NCBI GenBank assembly: GCA_016748015.1
Contig: JAAOMT010000435.1
Location: forward strand, 178,310-242,309
DNA from: Geosiphon pyriformis
Taxonomy: Eukaryota; Glomeromycota; Glomeromycetes; Archaeosporales; Geosiphonaceae
Reading direction: 5' to 3'
DNA length: 64,000 bases
The notes beneath the pieces are model-generated. The model was not told where the DNA came from and searched no databases. It saw only the letters and a list, made by a program, of their open reading frames with translations. The position numbers were made by a program, and so were the translations under genes. Shown here piece after piece: positions 34,943 through 47,600 of this stretch (its first letter is position 1; each line of letters begins with the position of its first letter).

Positions 34943-35603
34943 ATATATAGCAATAGTGTTAGAAGCAAAAAAAATAGTCAATTAGATTCAAATAAATATC
35001 CAGACAAGTAATCTAAAATACTTTTTTTTTTTACTAATAATTACTATTATTTGAAGTAAAATTATATTAAATAAATTTACTCAATTTAATTATCTATTTT
35101 TTATTATTGTATACTAATTAAAACACTTACTGAGTATACTATATTAGCAACTAAATGTTAATATTATCTGGTATTTAACTACACTAAAACAATAACTCTT
35201 AATTACAGTTATTAATAAAATACTAATTTTATTTTTTTTCTTAAATTTTTTATTTTTTTTATTTTTATTTATTTTTTTGTTTTTATTGTTGTTTACTAAT
35301 TAATTAAGAGATTAAGCACTAAAATATTAATCTTAAGAATAGTTTGGTAAAAGATTCATAAAATAAGAGTAAAAACTTAAAGATAGTTTATCAAAAAAAC
35401 ATAATTGTTAGATTAAACTGGTCATTATACTAAAAAAAAATTCCTAAAAAACACTATTAATTGAATCTTTGTTTATTATACAAAAAACTCCACCAAAACT
35501 TTTAGATTCAAAAACTTTTAAAAACTTACAGTATTATTAATTACTGAGTATTAATTTACAGATTTGTTATTTGTTTTAACATCTTAAATAATTATCTGTA
35601 ATA
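34943..35603 (+). repeat. Family A 5' LTR (3' part only) of the plus copy
   Basis: Starts ATATATAGCAATAG, equivalent to about 265 bp into the complete solo LTR at 40120-41062, and ends CTGTAATA (decayed TAACA). The missing first part must have lain left of the family B copy now ending at 34942. Confidence 0.7.
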
Positions 35604-35605
35604 TT

Positions 35606-35622
35606 TGGTGCTCTCTGTAAAA
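35606..35622 (+). other. Primer-binding site, family A plus copy
   Basis: TGGTGCTCTCTGTAAAA lies 2 nt after the LTR end. Compared with the best-kept version at 58722-58738, the differences are C-to-T or G-to-A. Its start complements the CCA end of a tRNA ending GAGCACCA. Confidence 0.75.
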
Positions 35623-35639
35623 TATAATTTAACAGAAAA

Positions 35640-36070
35640 CAAGCACTTTTAACAACTATTCAAAAAAATGGCAGACCAAAAAATCATAAGATAAAATTAC
35701 TTAAAATTTGTAAAATTCTTATTTTAATATTATCAAATTCATCTTGGATTGACAAATAATCATTGACCAGTAGAATTAATTATTAACTTCTATGTTAATG
35801 AAAAAATTTTATATTACTTAAAAGACCAAAAAAATCCAAAAATTATGATTAAAAATTTTTACATAAAACTATTATAATATATTAATCTTTTGTAAAACCA
35901 TAGTTTTACTTCAATTATTATAGAAATTAATTACAAAATCAAAAGATATACTCAGCCAAAGTTTCCAATCACATTTATAAACAAAGACAAAAACAAAATA
36001 CAAACTTTAGCAAATATACTTAAAACAATACAACCATCTAATTAGAAAAAATCCAAAGTTGTTTTCCTAT
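35640..36070 (+). pseudogene. Family A leader and gag start, plus copy
   Basis: Matches the leader of minus copy 2 (reverse of about 61090-60640): a GGCAGACCA motif near 35670 and a CCAATTACATTTATA-like gag stretch. Frames are broken. The sequence continues at 44686 after the family B insertion. Confidence 0.55.
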
Positions 36071-36738
36071 TATTACAGTTGAAACTCATACTTTTTATTA
36101 ATTATCATATGTATTAACTACTAATGTTACATAATTAGCCATTCTATTTTTAAATAGTAATTATTGACCTAATTAATGACCTAACTGTTGACCTGATTAT
36201 TGATCTAATTATTGATTAATTTTAATAGCTATATAAGCAATGAGTCTCTTAGCTGTAAGATAAAACACATTATCAATTACTTCCTTTCATATTGCTTATT
36301 CTCTTTTTCTTACCTTTAAGTATTTAAACATCTTGGGATAAAAGATTACTTGTTAAAATTTACATATTTTATCTTTTTTTCTTTTTAATTTGTATTTGTT
36401 AGAATTAGCCTAAGAAGCAATTACTTGCTCTTATAATTTATTAAATAAAAAAATGATTGAAAAGCACAATAATATCTGTTATTGATTCTAAGAATTGCTG
36501 AGTTGAGACATAGAATAATAGCAATAATATTATCTTGTTAACAATTACAGACTATTTTTTTATCTTTAGATTTTCAGAAAAGATTTGTGATTGTGATTTT
36601 TATAAGACTAATTATGTATATTGAATTCTTATTCATTCAATTTACTCTTTTATTGTAATTCTTTTTTTGATTATTTTCATTACATTACAATCTTGTTCTC
36701 TTTTGCTATCTATTAGCTTGTTACTCTAACTTATAACA
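36071..36738 (+). repeat. Family B 5' LTR, copy 2
   Basis: Begins TATTACAGTTGAAACTCATAC and ends ACTTATAACA. Contains the 13-bp-type GACCTAATTAATG units near 36163-36225. Confidence 0.85.
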
Positions 36739-36744
36739 TAAAAG

Positions 36745-36761
36745 TAGTGCTCTCTATGAAG
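36745..36761 (+). other. Primer-binding site, family B copy 2
   Basis: TAGTGCTCTCTATGAAG lies 6 nt after the LTR. With three transitions it equals the family A site, so both families appear to use the same primer tRNA. Confidence 0.65.
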
Positions 36762-36799
36762 TTATCAAAATCCACTTTGTTTCTTATTGTATAGGTGAT

Positions 36800-38335
36800 T
36801 ATTTATATCTGTCACAACAATCAAAAAAACACTTTGAAGCTCACAACAAAAACGATCTAGACTTTATTGAACTCAATTCTTTGCCCTCCTGTTTGATTTG
36901 CTTTCCCATTAAAAAACAATCTAGTAAACAATTCCAAAACTTTTGGAACTGGTTCCTAAATAAACATTTAGTTGAAATTTATATAGACTATACAACTTAT
37001 TACTTTAACCAAGCTTATTTTGAAGACAACTTTAAAGAAAAAAACAACAGTATTAATCAGCTTTTATATTTTACAACCTTTGAACAACAGCCCTTTAATT
37101 TCGAATACCTAAATTACCAAATTTACATCTGGATTGCTGCTTACCAGTTAGCTAAAACCTTCTTTGAAACAAAAAAAGAAAGTTATCAAACTGCTTCTAT
37201 TTTTGATCTCTTTTCAAGCAAATTAGAACATTCTACACAAATAGCTACTTCTGAACTAATAACTAATGACTCTATGCAAACAAACATCCTAACCATCCTT
37301 TAGAGTATACAAACTGCTTTAGAACAAAGAAACAACACCTCATTACCATTATTCAGAAGTAATACACAAGATTCAATTGAATAATTAAATGACTTTGAAA
37401 GAGCTGTCACATCCAACCAATATGATAATAAATACAAATTCCAAATTGTTGGTGGCTATCTTTAAGGCTTTCTTGCTACTTGGTTCTTACAAGAAACCAA
37501 TATCAATGCTCAGCAAAGAATCATTAGATGGACATTAGCAAATGCTAGAGAAAACAACACTTTTTTTACTATCTGGTTTGAAACAAAATTTAGAACTCCT
37601 ATTTTAATATCCAAATGACACATAGAATTAGAAAAAAAAACTCAAAGTTCCAGTAAAATTGTAACTAAATATGCCAAAGCAATCAAAAAGTTAATCAAGT
37701 GAGTAGACTCTGAAAGAAACTGGACAGAAGAGCAGAAAATTTACTTTTTCACAAAAAGATTAAAAACTGATCTCTTATATGCTTTTTGGCCCTTCTTGGT
37801 TCTGAAAGACAATCTCACAATAAATATGGCCATTGAACTTGTTTAATGAATTGAAGACAACCAAAAAATGCACTTGGGATTTACACTTTCAGTTTTTGCT
37901 CCTGCTTTTGTTATGGCTTTTGCTTCTCAAATGGCTGCTACTTCTTTTACTGCCCAGACTTCAAATTTCAATAAATAATTAATAGATAAATTCACAGTCA
38001 ATTTTGTCTGGTTATTAGAGCTCTTAACCCAAGCAGTCAGAGAGAATCAACAACCCCAAAAATCCAGATTTGAATCACGTTTTAATTAGTCCTAGCAATT
38101 ACTTTATCAAAAACAACAAAATCATGGTCTATCTGTATGTTATCACTGTAGATTAACTGGACATTTCTCCAAAAATTGCAACAATTCTTTTCTGCCTCCT
38201 CTAGCTTTCAGAAACAATAACAATCAAAACAACAGAATTATTAACAACAATATCCCTAATCAAAGACTCAATCATGTCAACATCAATTTTTTTGAAGAGA
38301 ATCTCTTAGTTAAAACCACTATTTATTAGCTTTTA
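36800..38335 (+). pseudogene. Family B gag, copy 2
   Basis: The frame opens upstream of 36881 and runs 140 codons before the TAG at 37301, then continues through further stops. A Ty3-type capsid region is recognisable at about 37480-37850: ATWFLQE, TIWFETKFRTP, VTKYAKAIKKL, WTEEQKIYFFTKRL. An intact zinc knuckle C-x2-C-x4-H-x4-C lies at 38138-38179. Gag packages element RNA into particles. Confidence 0.8.
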
Positions 38336-38724
38336 AACTGGTAGATAGATCTTTAAAAGATAAGAATACAAGTCAACCAGAAAAAAACCTCTTTTATGCT
38401 TTTAATCTAACTGATAATAACTATAACATAGATGAATTAGCAATTAACACCTCTGAATCAACCAGAAAGAAGAAAAAAGCCAAGGTTGACTTTATTCTGG
38501 ACCCAAACAAAGCATTTACATTAACTGCTAATAACAATGAGTCACCAAAAACTAAAGTTTTTAAGAATTCTCCAAAGTTAGAATCCTCAGAAATAGTACA
38601 AAAATTTGGTTTTTATTCTATTGTTAAAGAATTCATGGAAACCCCAACTCATATTACTTTTGATCAATTAATAATTCATCTACAATTCAGAAAAAATCTT
38701 CACAAATATCTGATTCTAAAGAAA

Positions 38725-39243
38725 AAGACACCAAAAACCAACAAGCACTCTCATTAAGCTGAACTTGCTAACAACAGTAATGTTACTCCTCTCATTTGCA
38801 AAGCCCAAGTGGCTGGTTACTTCATTGATTTGATCTTAGACAGTGGATTATCTGTTAGTGTTATTACTAAACATTTTTTGGAAGCCATTGATAGAAAGAT
38901 TAATAAACTTTTAACCAAATTTATAACCAATGTACATAATAATAAAAAAAAAGGACTTGATATTGCCAAAGCTGTTTCTGTTTGCATCAATAGCATCAAT
39001 ATTAAAACTGACATAAAAATATCTAAAGCAAAAAAATACACCATAATGGTTGGCAATAAGTGGCTCAAAAAAGCCAAAGCACTACTTGACTATAAACTTT
39101 GTAAACTAATCATCAGATGTGGTGAAAAGCCTATTGTAATTAAGTATTATTATTGGACAACTTCTTTAGTATTCAAGCAAAATCAAGAAGATAAACAATT
39201 AAATAAATTAGATAATAAAAAAAGCAATAAAGAAAAAAATTAA
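38725..39243 (+). pseudogene. Family B aspartic protease, copy 2
   Basis: ILDSG with the catalytic Asp at 38839-38841, followed by LSVSVITKHFLEAIDRKIN and later IMVGNKWLKKAKALLDY, is a retropepsin-type domain. The frame is open from 38809 to 39240. It processes Gag-Pol. Confidence 0.8.
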
Positions 39244-39799
39244 GAAGAACAAAAAAAAACTGTTGAACTTGTCTATATCATATTTACCAGCAATAACAAA
39301 CTATTGGACAATATTAAAGCTAACAAAGAAGGAATTATTGTAAATGGCAAGCTGATTTGTTGGCCCTACTATAATATCTTTAGAAAAACTTTTGATAAAA
39401 AACCTGGCAAGAATACAAAATACAGTTATTAGTGGCATGGTCTTTGTGTTTAGTGCTAGTGTGATAAACTCTTGTATTTTTCTAATAATAAATACAAATT
39501 CTGCTTAATTTACTACAAAAATTGGAAACTTATTAGCTTAATACCAAGAGAAAAACTAAGAGAAATACAAAAGTTCTTTGAAAATAAATCACCTAAGATC
39601 CAATCACTTGCAATAGAACAAAAAAAACTCTCTTCTGAAAAAAAAAAAATAAACATTGAAAATTTGTTGGCTAAAAATAATTCAGTTATCTCAAAAAAAT
39701 GATACTTTTAGATAAACTCATATAATACAACATACTATTATTATCAAAAAAACTTGTTTTATCTATCTAAAGTCTTATCAATCTAATTAATACAATAAT

Positions 39800-41950
39800 A
39801 AGTTCATTAAGAAAGAGATAAACTAAATGAAAAATTTTGGATTCATACAAAAACCAAGAGTAAATAGACTTTTTCAGTTGTAGTAATATCTAAGAAAGGT
39901 AAAATTCTACACTTCTGTGTTAACTATTACCAATTAAATATTATTATTATAAAAAACATGTATCTACTTCCCAAAATTGATGCAATGCTAGACAAATTCA
40001 ATAGTGCTGCTTTCTTCTCCACCATTGACTTAACTGCTAGATTCTAATAAATAGAAATAGATTCAAAAAGCAAAAAAAAACTGTCTTCATTACCAAGTAT
40101 AATATCTACAAATTTATAGTATTACTCATAGAATATAGGAATTATATATTAGTACAAAATTAGCCAATCAGAATAGGACACAGTAAAAGTAAAATTCTAG
40201 AATTTCTTTTAGAAAAATTGCAGAATTTCAGAATTATAGAATTCTAATATAAAAAATTGCAGAATTGCAGAATTGCAGAATTCTAGAATTCTTTTTAAAA
40301 AATTACAGGATTTCAGAAATTCCAGGATTCTTGGCTAGAGAATTGAGAAATCCAAAAAATTTTGTATAACAAAATTTATGTATATATAGCAATAGCATTA
40401 GAAGCAGAAAGAGCAGAATTTCTTAGCTAAAATTCTTAGCTTAAAACACCCAGATTTAATTCTTATCCATCTTTTCATATAATAGTATTCTATAACTTGA
40501 AGTAAAAACATCAAATATTAATAAAATACTTGTTACTATTACAATCTATTTTTCTGCTATTAGCAACTTATGTTAATAATTACCAATACTTAACTATATT
40601 AGACTAATAGCTATTAATCATAACTATTAATAAAATACTAACTTTTCTTGCCTTGACTTATTTTTTCATTTTCTTTCTTTATTTTCTTCTATTTTTCTTT
40701 TCTTTTTTTGTTGTTTATTTACTAAATTGATTAAAAAAATTAATATGTAAGGTACTAATGTTAAAATATAGCATTGGTAAAAAACTCAGGAATAAGAGTA
40801 GACACTCAAAATTAAGAATAGCTTACCAGAAGATTTTTGGCCACCAAGCTAAGAAAAAAATTAATAGAATTGCGATTTCAGAAAACTATTAACAATAATT
40901 ATTGAATCTTTGTCTATTATACAAAAGACTCAATTAAAACCTTCAGATAATCAAAACTTTCAGATCATCAAAACTTTCAGATATTGCTAATATCATTCAA
41001 CTATTGAGCACTAAGTTACAGATTTGTTATTTGTTCCAGACCCCAAATAATTAACTATAACAATAATCATGCCTTTTGGTCTCACCAACGCCCTTTCCAT
41101 TTTTTAATGCTTAATGAACAAAGTATTTAAATCAGTAAAAAAAACTTTGTTCTGGTCTACTTGAAAAACATAATAGTATACTCAAAAACCTGGGATGAAT
41201 ATTTTGAACACTTGCAAAAGGTTTTTAATCTCTTTAAAAATGCTGGCCTCAAAATAAATCCAATTAAATCTTTTTTTGGATAACAATTCATCTAGTTTTT
41301 TGGTTATCTTATTACAAAAAATAGAATCTTCTTTGATCCAGCTAAGATTAAAAAAGTTCAGAACATTAGACAACCAATAAATGTTCCTGAACTATGTTTT
41401 TTTTTTGGTTTGGCTTCTTACTATTGCAAATTTATCAAGAATTTCTCCAAAATTGTCTTTTTTTTTAATTAGCTACTCAGAAAAAATGTTAATTATTATT
41501 GAAACATTCATCAACAAAAAGCTTTTAAAACTCTAAAGGAAAAACTTATTATTAAACCAATTCTTAAACAACCTAATTTAGACCAACTTTTTATCCTGTA
41601 CACTGATACATCTGGTTATAAACTTGGTACTGTTTTTTATAAAAAAATAAAAATAGCAGAAAACATGCTATAGCATATGCCAGTAGATCCTTCACATCAG
41701 CAGAAAAGAACTATTTAGTTATTAAACAAGAATGTTTAGCAGTAGTTTGGGCTACTAGCTACTAGGACCAATATTTTCTTAGTGTAAAATTCCTAATAAT
41801 AACAGATATCAAGCCTTGGTTTGGCTGTGCAATAAGAAGAAACTGGAATACAAACAAATAACTCACTGAATACTCTATTTAGATAAATTTGACTATAATA
41901 TTTAACACCACAAAGAAGCAAATCATCAAAATGCTAATGTTCTCTCTAGA
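39800..41950 (+). pseudogene. Family B reverse transcriptase and RNase H, copy 2, split by a solo LTR
   Basis: The first part (about 39820-40119) has NFGFIQKP, a CVNYYQLN stretch and TIDLTARF followed by two stops (former Trp-Gln). The second part (from 41063) has VMPFGLTNA-like sequence, VYLKN for YLDD, SKTWDEYFEHLQKVF and YYCKFIKNFSKI. RNase H lies at about 41560-41850 with YTDTSGY. The solo LTR at 40120-41062 separates the two halves. Confidence 0.8.
40120..41062 (+). mobile_element. Solo family A LTR inserted in family B RT
   Basis: The 943-bp insert starts TATTACTCATAGAATATAGG and ends CTATAACA. It is flanked by ATAG (40116-40119) and ATAA (41063-41066), a 4-bp duplication with one transition. 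Family B copy 1 gives the empty site. It contains the GAATTC-type short repeats at about 40190-40330. It is the plus-orientation form of the minus LTR at 55498-56220. Confidence 0.85.
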
Positions 41951-42239
41951 CTTACTATTCAATAATAGTACAATCTCTCAACTAAAACCAACTTAATTAT
42001 TAGTAACTCTCTCATAAACAAACAATAATGAACTTGAACAACTACTCTATCTTAATAAAATTTTTGGATAAAGAACAATACTCACCAGAATACACTTGAC
42101 AGCAAAGAGAACATTTGTGTAAACAATCAAATTTTTATTTAATTTGCCAGAACCAACTATATGAAAGAATAGAAAAGATTCTAACCATCTCCAAAAAGTC
42201 ATTAGATTTGAAAAAAGAGAAATTGTAATCAACAACATG

Positions 42240-43320
42240 TACACTGATCCATTAGCTAGACACTTTGGAAAAACAAAAACAATTCAGAAAACTTTAGCTT
42301 ACTATTATTGGTCAACCTTAAGAAAAGATATTGCTAAGTACATCAAAACCTGTAACATCTGCCAAAAAAAAGGCAAACTCAACTGAAAAAAATATCCATC
42401 TAATCTCTGTTGGCCAATTATTTAACAAAATTGGTATAGATGTTGTTGAACCCTTAACAATAACTCCTAATAATAATAAATATATTATTACAGCTATTGA
42501 CTATCTTACAAAATAAATAAAAACAAAAGCCACTCTAGATTAAACAGCAGTTTCAATAGCTAACTTCATTTATGAAAATATTATCTGCCATCATAACTGC
42601 TTCAAAGAACTTTTATCTGATAAAAAAAGAGTTTTTTTTAGTACACTGGTTGAAGAATTTTGTAGAAAAATGAGAATATGTCATAAACTTTTTTTCCCTT
42701 ATTACTCTCAAACAAATAGTTTAATAGAATGTTTTAATAAAGCATTATGTAAAATTTTAGCCAAAACCAGTAAAAAAACAAATTTATAAGATAAAGTACT
42801 GCTTTCAGCTTTGTTTGCTTATAGAACTGTAAATTATGACATAACAAGTTATGAATCTTTTTTTCTACTCTATAAACACATGACAACACTACTAATAAAA
42901 ACTGATATTGAAATAATATCTTTTAAAAAAATCACAATAGAGAATTACAAAGACATTTTGCAAAGAAGACTTGGTACTATTCTTGACTTCTTGGTAGAAG
43001 CATAAATAATTGTCTTTGAAAAGATAAAACAGTTCCAAGAAAGCTTAAGAAAAAAAAAACTTATAAAACATTTTCCTTAAATGTTAATAACTTAGTATTA
43101 AAATACTGTTCAAACAGAGACAATGTCTATAATAATAAATTCTCTAGCCAGTGAAAAAGACTTTATATAGTTAACAAAGTTTTAAACAATGATTTTTATA
43201 TTCTACAAGATTAATTCAAAACAATCTTTAATGATCACCCTGTTCATGGTACATAATTCAAAAATATTACAAATGACCTAATTAGTTGTCTGTTGTAGTA
43301 ATACCAACCCAAATGATCAG
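42240..43320 (+). pseudogene. Family B integrase, copy 2
   Basis: The zinc-binding region has HFGKTKTIQKTLAYYYW and TCNICQKK (C-x2-C at 42351-42362). The core has GIDVVEPLTITPNNNKYIITAIDYLTK with catalytic Asp kept, FKELLSDKK with the second Asp, and YYSQTNSLIECFNKAL with the catalytic Glu kept. The three catalytic acids are therefore visible, unlike family A copy 1. Stops at several former Trp/Gln codons. Confidence 0.82.
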
Positions 43321-43429
43321 CAAAAATCAAATATAAATAAATACATTATTCCTAAAACAGAGGTATCTTTAATTAACATAAACAATTATTTCCTAAATTA
43401 AAACATTCAAAATGCCTTCTATATAAATA

Positions 43430-44026
43430 TTGGATCAAAAACTATTTAAATACTACTTTGATCATTGGAAAATAGACCATTATAACTGATAACAATGAAA
43501 CATATACTGTTATTAGACCTAAGAAAACCACTACCAGAAGAGAAAAAATTAGTAGCAAAATAGATAAATATCTGTTGAAAAGTATAACAGCAGTTATACT
43601 CTTACTTTTTAGCATAATTAGAAAAACACTCCAAAAAATCTTGCCTATAGACAAAAACTTGCCATATGGAAGACAATTAGAACTCTATGGTCGTCTTGGT
43701 GAAATCATAAAGAATATAAAACTAATAAAAAAACATCTTCAGAAATACAGACAGAAATTTTGGACATTATATAATTAGATGTTCCAAGAATTTTAACTAT
43801 TGCTAAAAGAGCCAAAACTCTTATATAAAGATTTGGTCTCTTGAATACAAAACTTATTTCACCTCAAATATTATATACCTTATTTACCAAAGACTTCAAT
43901 AAATTAGTTAGCTTTAAGTTAGACAAAACTCTTCAAATAGATTATTTTATAAATAGCTTGATTTTGCCAGAGCTTAATTTCTTTAAAGAAGATAATATTA
44001 TGATTAAAATCCATACTTTTTATTAA
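43430..44026 (+). pseudogene. Family B conserved tail after integrase, copy 2
   Basis: Homologous to 33660-34245: ITDNNETYTVIRPKK, IDKNLPYGRQLELYGRLGEII, NTKLISPQILYTLFTKDF and LPELNFFKEDNIMIK. One frameshift and few stops. No recognised domain; it could be a C-terminal extension of integrase or a separate ORF. Confidence 0.55.
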
Positions 44027-44685
44027 TTATTACATGTATTAGTCATTAATATTATATAATTAGCCACTCTATTTTTAGATAGTGATCATTGACTTAATCA
44101 ATGACCTGACCATTGATTTGATTATTGATCTGATTATTAACTACTTTTAATAGCTATATAAGCAATGAATCTCTTAGTTGTAGAAAGACATAATTAAAGT
44201 AATGAGATAAAACATACTATCAATTACTTCTTTTTATATTGCTTATTCTTTTTTCTCTATCTTTAAGTATCTGAACATCTTGGAATAAAAAATTATTTGT
44301 TGGCATTCACATACCTTATCTTTTTCTTTTTTTGATTTGTATTTATTAGAATTAGCCTAAAAAACAATTGCTTGCTTTTATGATTCATTGAATAAAAAAA
44401 TAATTAAAAAGCACAACAATATCTGTTATTGATTTTAAAAATTGCCAAGTTAAAGCATAGAATAATAGCAGCAGTATTATCTTGTTAACAATCACAGACT
44501 ATTTTTCTACCTTTAAATTTTTAAAAAAAATTTGCAATTGTGATTTTTATAAGACTGATTACACATATTGAATTCTTACTTATTCAATTCATTCTCTTAT
44601 TGTAATTCTTTCTTTGATTATTTCTATTACCTTATAATTTTGTTCTTTCTTGCTATCTATTAGCTTGTTACTCCAACCCATAACA
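43996..44685 (+). repeat. Family B 3' LTR, copy 2
   Basis: Begins TATTATGATTAAAATCC after AAAGAAGATAA (polypurine tract) and ends CCATAACA. Pairs with 36071-36738. Confidence 0.85.
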
Positions 44686-47600
44686 CTATTATATTTATCT
44701 TAGTATTATATACTAGGAAGTATTATTAAAATACTATCAGAATTTATGTTATCATTAACAATAAAATTTATTATTACTAAAGTTTTATTTTAAAACAATC
44801 AGAAAAAATTCAAACTGTTAAAAACTTATAATGATTACTTTGAAAGATTTAAGTTGTGATCAACAACATCATTAGGATTTTAATTATTGTCATCTTAACT
44901 TAATTTTGGATCCACCAGTAATTGGGTAGATACTGAATCAGAGAAAAAAAAGAGTAGTAATTGTAAAATCATTAAACAAAACCTAATTTTAGATAAACTA
45001 AAAATCCAAACTTGATTTGTTTAAACCCAGCAAAATCTGAACAATTCAAACTCTACTTTTATTGTTTAATAAAACCCACTTTTAGTCATTAAAATCAATT
45101 CACTACTAATTATACCAATAGTTACTTCTCAACAACTACAACAATTATTACTTATACCAATAATATATATATCAATTACCAAATTAGAGAAGTTTACTAG
45201 TGAAAAAAACAATGTCCAAATTTGATTAAATAATATTACAAAAGCTATTGTAGTCAATAAATAAGATAATATTAAAGCTCTTTAAACAATCTCATATTTT
45301 CTATAGAATACTGTCAATTTATGATATTAAAGCTTAGTAAACAAGCCACAAACTTTCAATATGTTTAAAGTCATATTTCTATAATACTTTAATAATTACA
45401 ACAGCATTTATTAATTATTAATTGGCTTTATTACAATCAAACAAAACAATACTAAAGCAGTTACTACTTACCTTAAACATTTTTATAGAAATCGATAACA
45501 GATTCAAGCAATAAATGCAGATTATTTTATGTGCTCCAAATCTTGAACCAGTTCATTTATGAATTACAGAGCAGTTTTTTGTAACAAGTATGTTTATTAT
45601 ATTCAAATAACCTTCAAGATACAGTTATCTACACCAAAATTTTTGAATTAGCTAAGCTCAAAGCCAACTATGTCCAAGCCATAAATTTAATGATAAACAA
45701 ATCATTTGAATTGGATACCAAATTGAAGCAATTTGGAAAAGCAATTAATCAGAAAATTAAGAAATACTTAGCTAACAATCAAGCAATATATTAGTCTTTT
45801 CAATGTTATAATAATCCAGAAAACTATAATTGTGGTCCAAATTAGTTGCATATATTAGCATTATTATTAGCAAATTTATTGTAATAACAAAAAACATGTT
45901 GTTACAGATAATTATTTGAGGTGTTAAAACAAATAACAAACTCATAACTTGGTATTTAATAGCTGAAAATGTTGATAATTTCTGAAGATTTTAAAGTCTA
46001 AAGATTTTGATTGAGTTTTTTGTATAATAAACAGATATTTAATTAATGGTTTTTTTAGTGAATTTTTTTTTTCAGTATAGTAATTGGTTTATTTTTGGCA
46101 GTTGTGTTTTTTTGGTAAGTTATTCTTAAATTTTTATTCTTGTTCTTAGATATTTTATCAAGTTATCTTTGACATTAATTTTTTAATGCTTAATCTTTTA
46201 ATTAATTAGTAAACAACAAAAAAAATAAAATAAAAAAAATAAAAAGAAAATAAGAAAAGAAATAAAAAATTATTATCTTATTAATAACTATAATCAAGAA
46301 TTATTGGTTCAGTATAGTTAAGTATTAGATTCTATCAACATAAAGTGTTGATAGTATAAAATAGATTAGTATTTTTTTAATCAAGTATTAATAACATAAA
46401 TTTAGGTGATAATAAATGTTTTATTAATATAAGTATAATTCTATTTCAAGTTATAAAAAACTATTTTTTAAAAGAAGAAACATTGTTGTTCTAAACTAAT
46501 CTGAATTCTATTAAATACTTTTTCTGCTTTTAATATTTTCACTATATATATATAATTTATGTTATACAAGATTTCAAATTCCAAATTATACTAACAATTT
46601 AGCAACTATATAATATCAGTACTAACTACATTATACTCAAATAATATAACAGCCAATATATTTATCTTTAATTTATTAAGTTTTAGTACCTATAATTTAT
46701 TAAGTACTACAGTTACAAGTAATTTATTAACTTTAGCAAATTCAAATATTACCTCAAATTCAACTCAAATATTTGCTGAAAACCAAAAACTAAAAATTAA
46801 TTACACTCAACAAATTAAAAATTGGTAATAATTATGCACTAATTGATTTCTAGTTTATTAAATCAGCTATTAGAATTATACTAATAGAGTTTGAGAAATA
46901 AATATGCCCAAAATCCAAATTTTCAAAGCTATTTAAGTCTTTTGACAACTTCAGAAAACATTTTATCCAATATCTTAGAAACTTAGAAACTACTAAACAA
47001 CAATATTTTATTTGCTATTATTATAAAAAACAAATTGCTTGCTGCAATATTTCTTTTTGAACTTAAAAAATTTGTAATAATATCTTTTTTTAATGAAACT
47101 GTTCTTAACATTAAACTAATTATTACTATGTATTCTAATGCCAAAGTTGATAACCAATCTATTAAATTTATTCTTAATAGTAAGTTAATAAATAGTATTA
47201 TTATACAATAACTTATAGACTAATTAGGTTACTAAGTTAACTAAACTGCCAGTATTAGAATTATTACTGCTAATAAAATAACAAAAATTTCTATTTGCAA
47301 AATTGATAACTTCCTATTTAAAATTAATGGTATTATTATACTTATTAAAGTTTTAATTATAAAGACCACACAGTATTAAGCTCTTGTTAATAATAACTGG
47401 CTATTCAAAACCAACACTATATTTAACTAAAATATCCAGAAGTTTTAACTCAATTATAATAGTTAACAAAGTCAAATACTGGCTACTTGTAGTTATTTCA
47501 AGATTTATTTAAGAAAGCAATAATTAATAGAGTTGAAAGAAAAAAAAAACAAATATACCTAAAAAGCTTAACAAATTTTATAGGCCAAAAAAAAAACACA

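Larger units (their letters stand above)
36071..44685 (+). mobile_element. Ty3/gypsy family B, plus copy 2, both LTRs, CTAT target duplication
   Basis: The 8.6-kb element has LTRs at 36071-36738 and 43996-44685. It is flanked by CTAT at 36067-36070 and 44686-44689, a perfect 4-bp duplication inside family A. Order is gag with CCHC, protease, RT, RNase H, integrase, conserved tail. A solo family A LTR (40120-41062) sits within RT. Reading frames carry many stops but long stretches remain open, so this is younger than copy 1. Confidence 0.88.
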
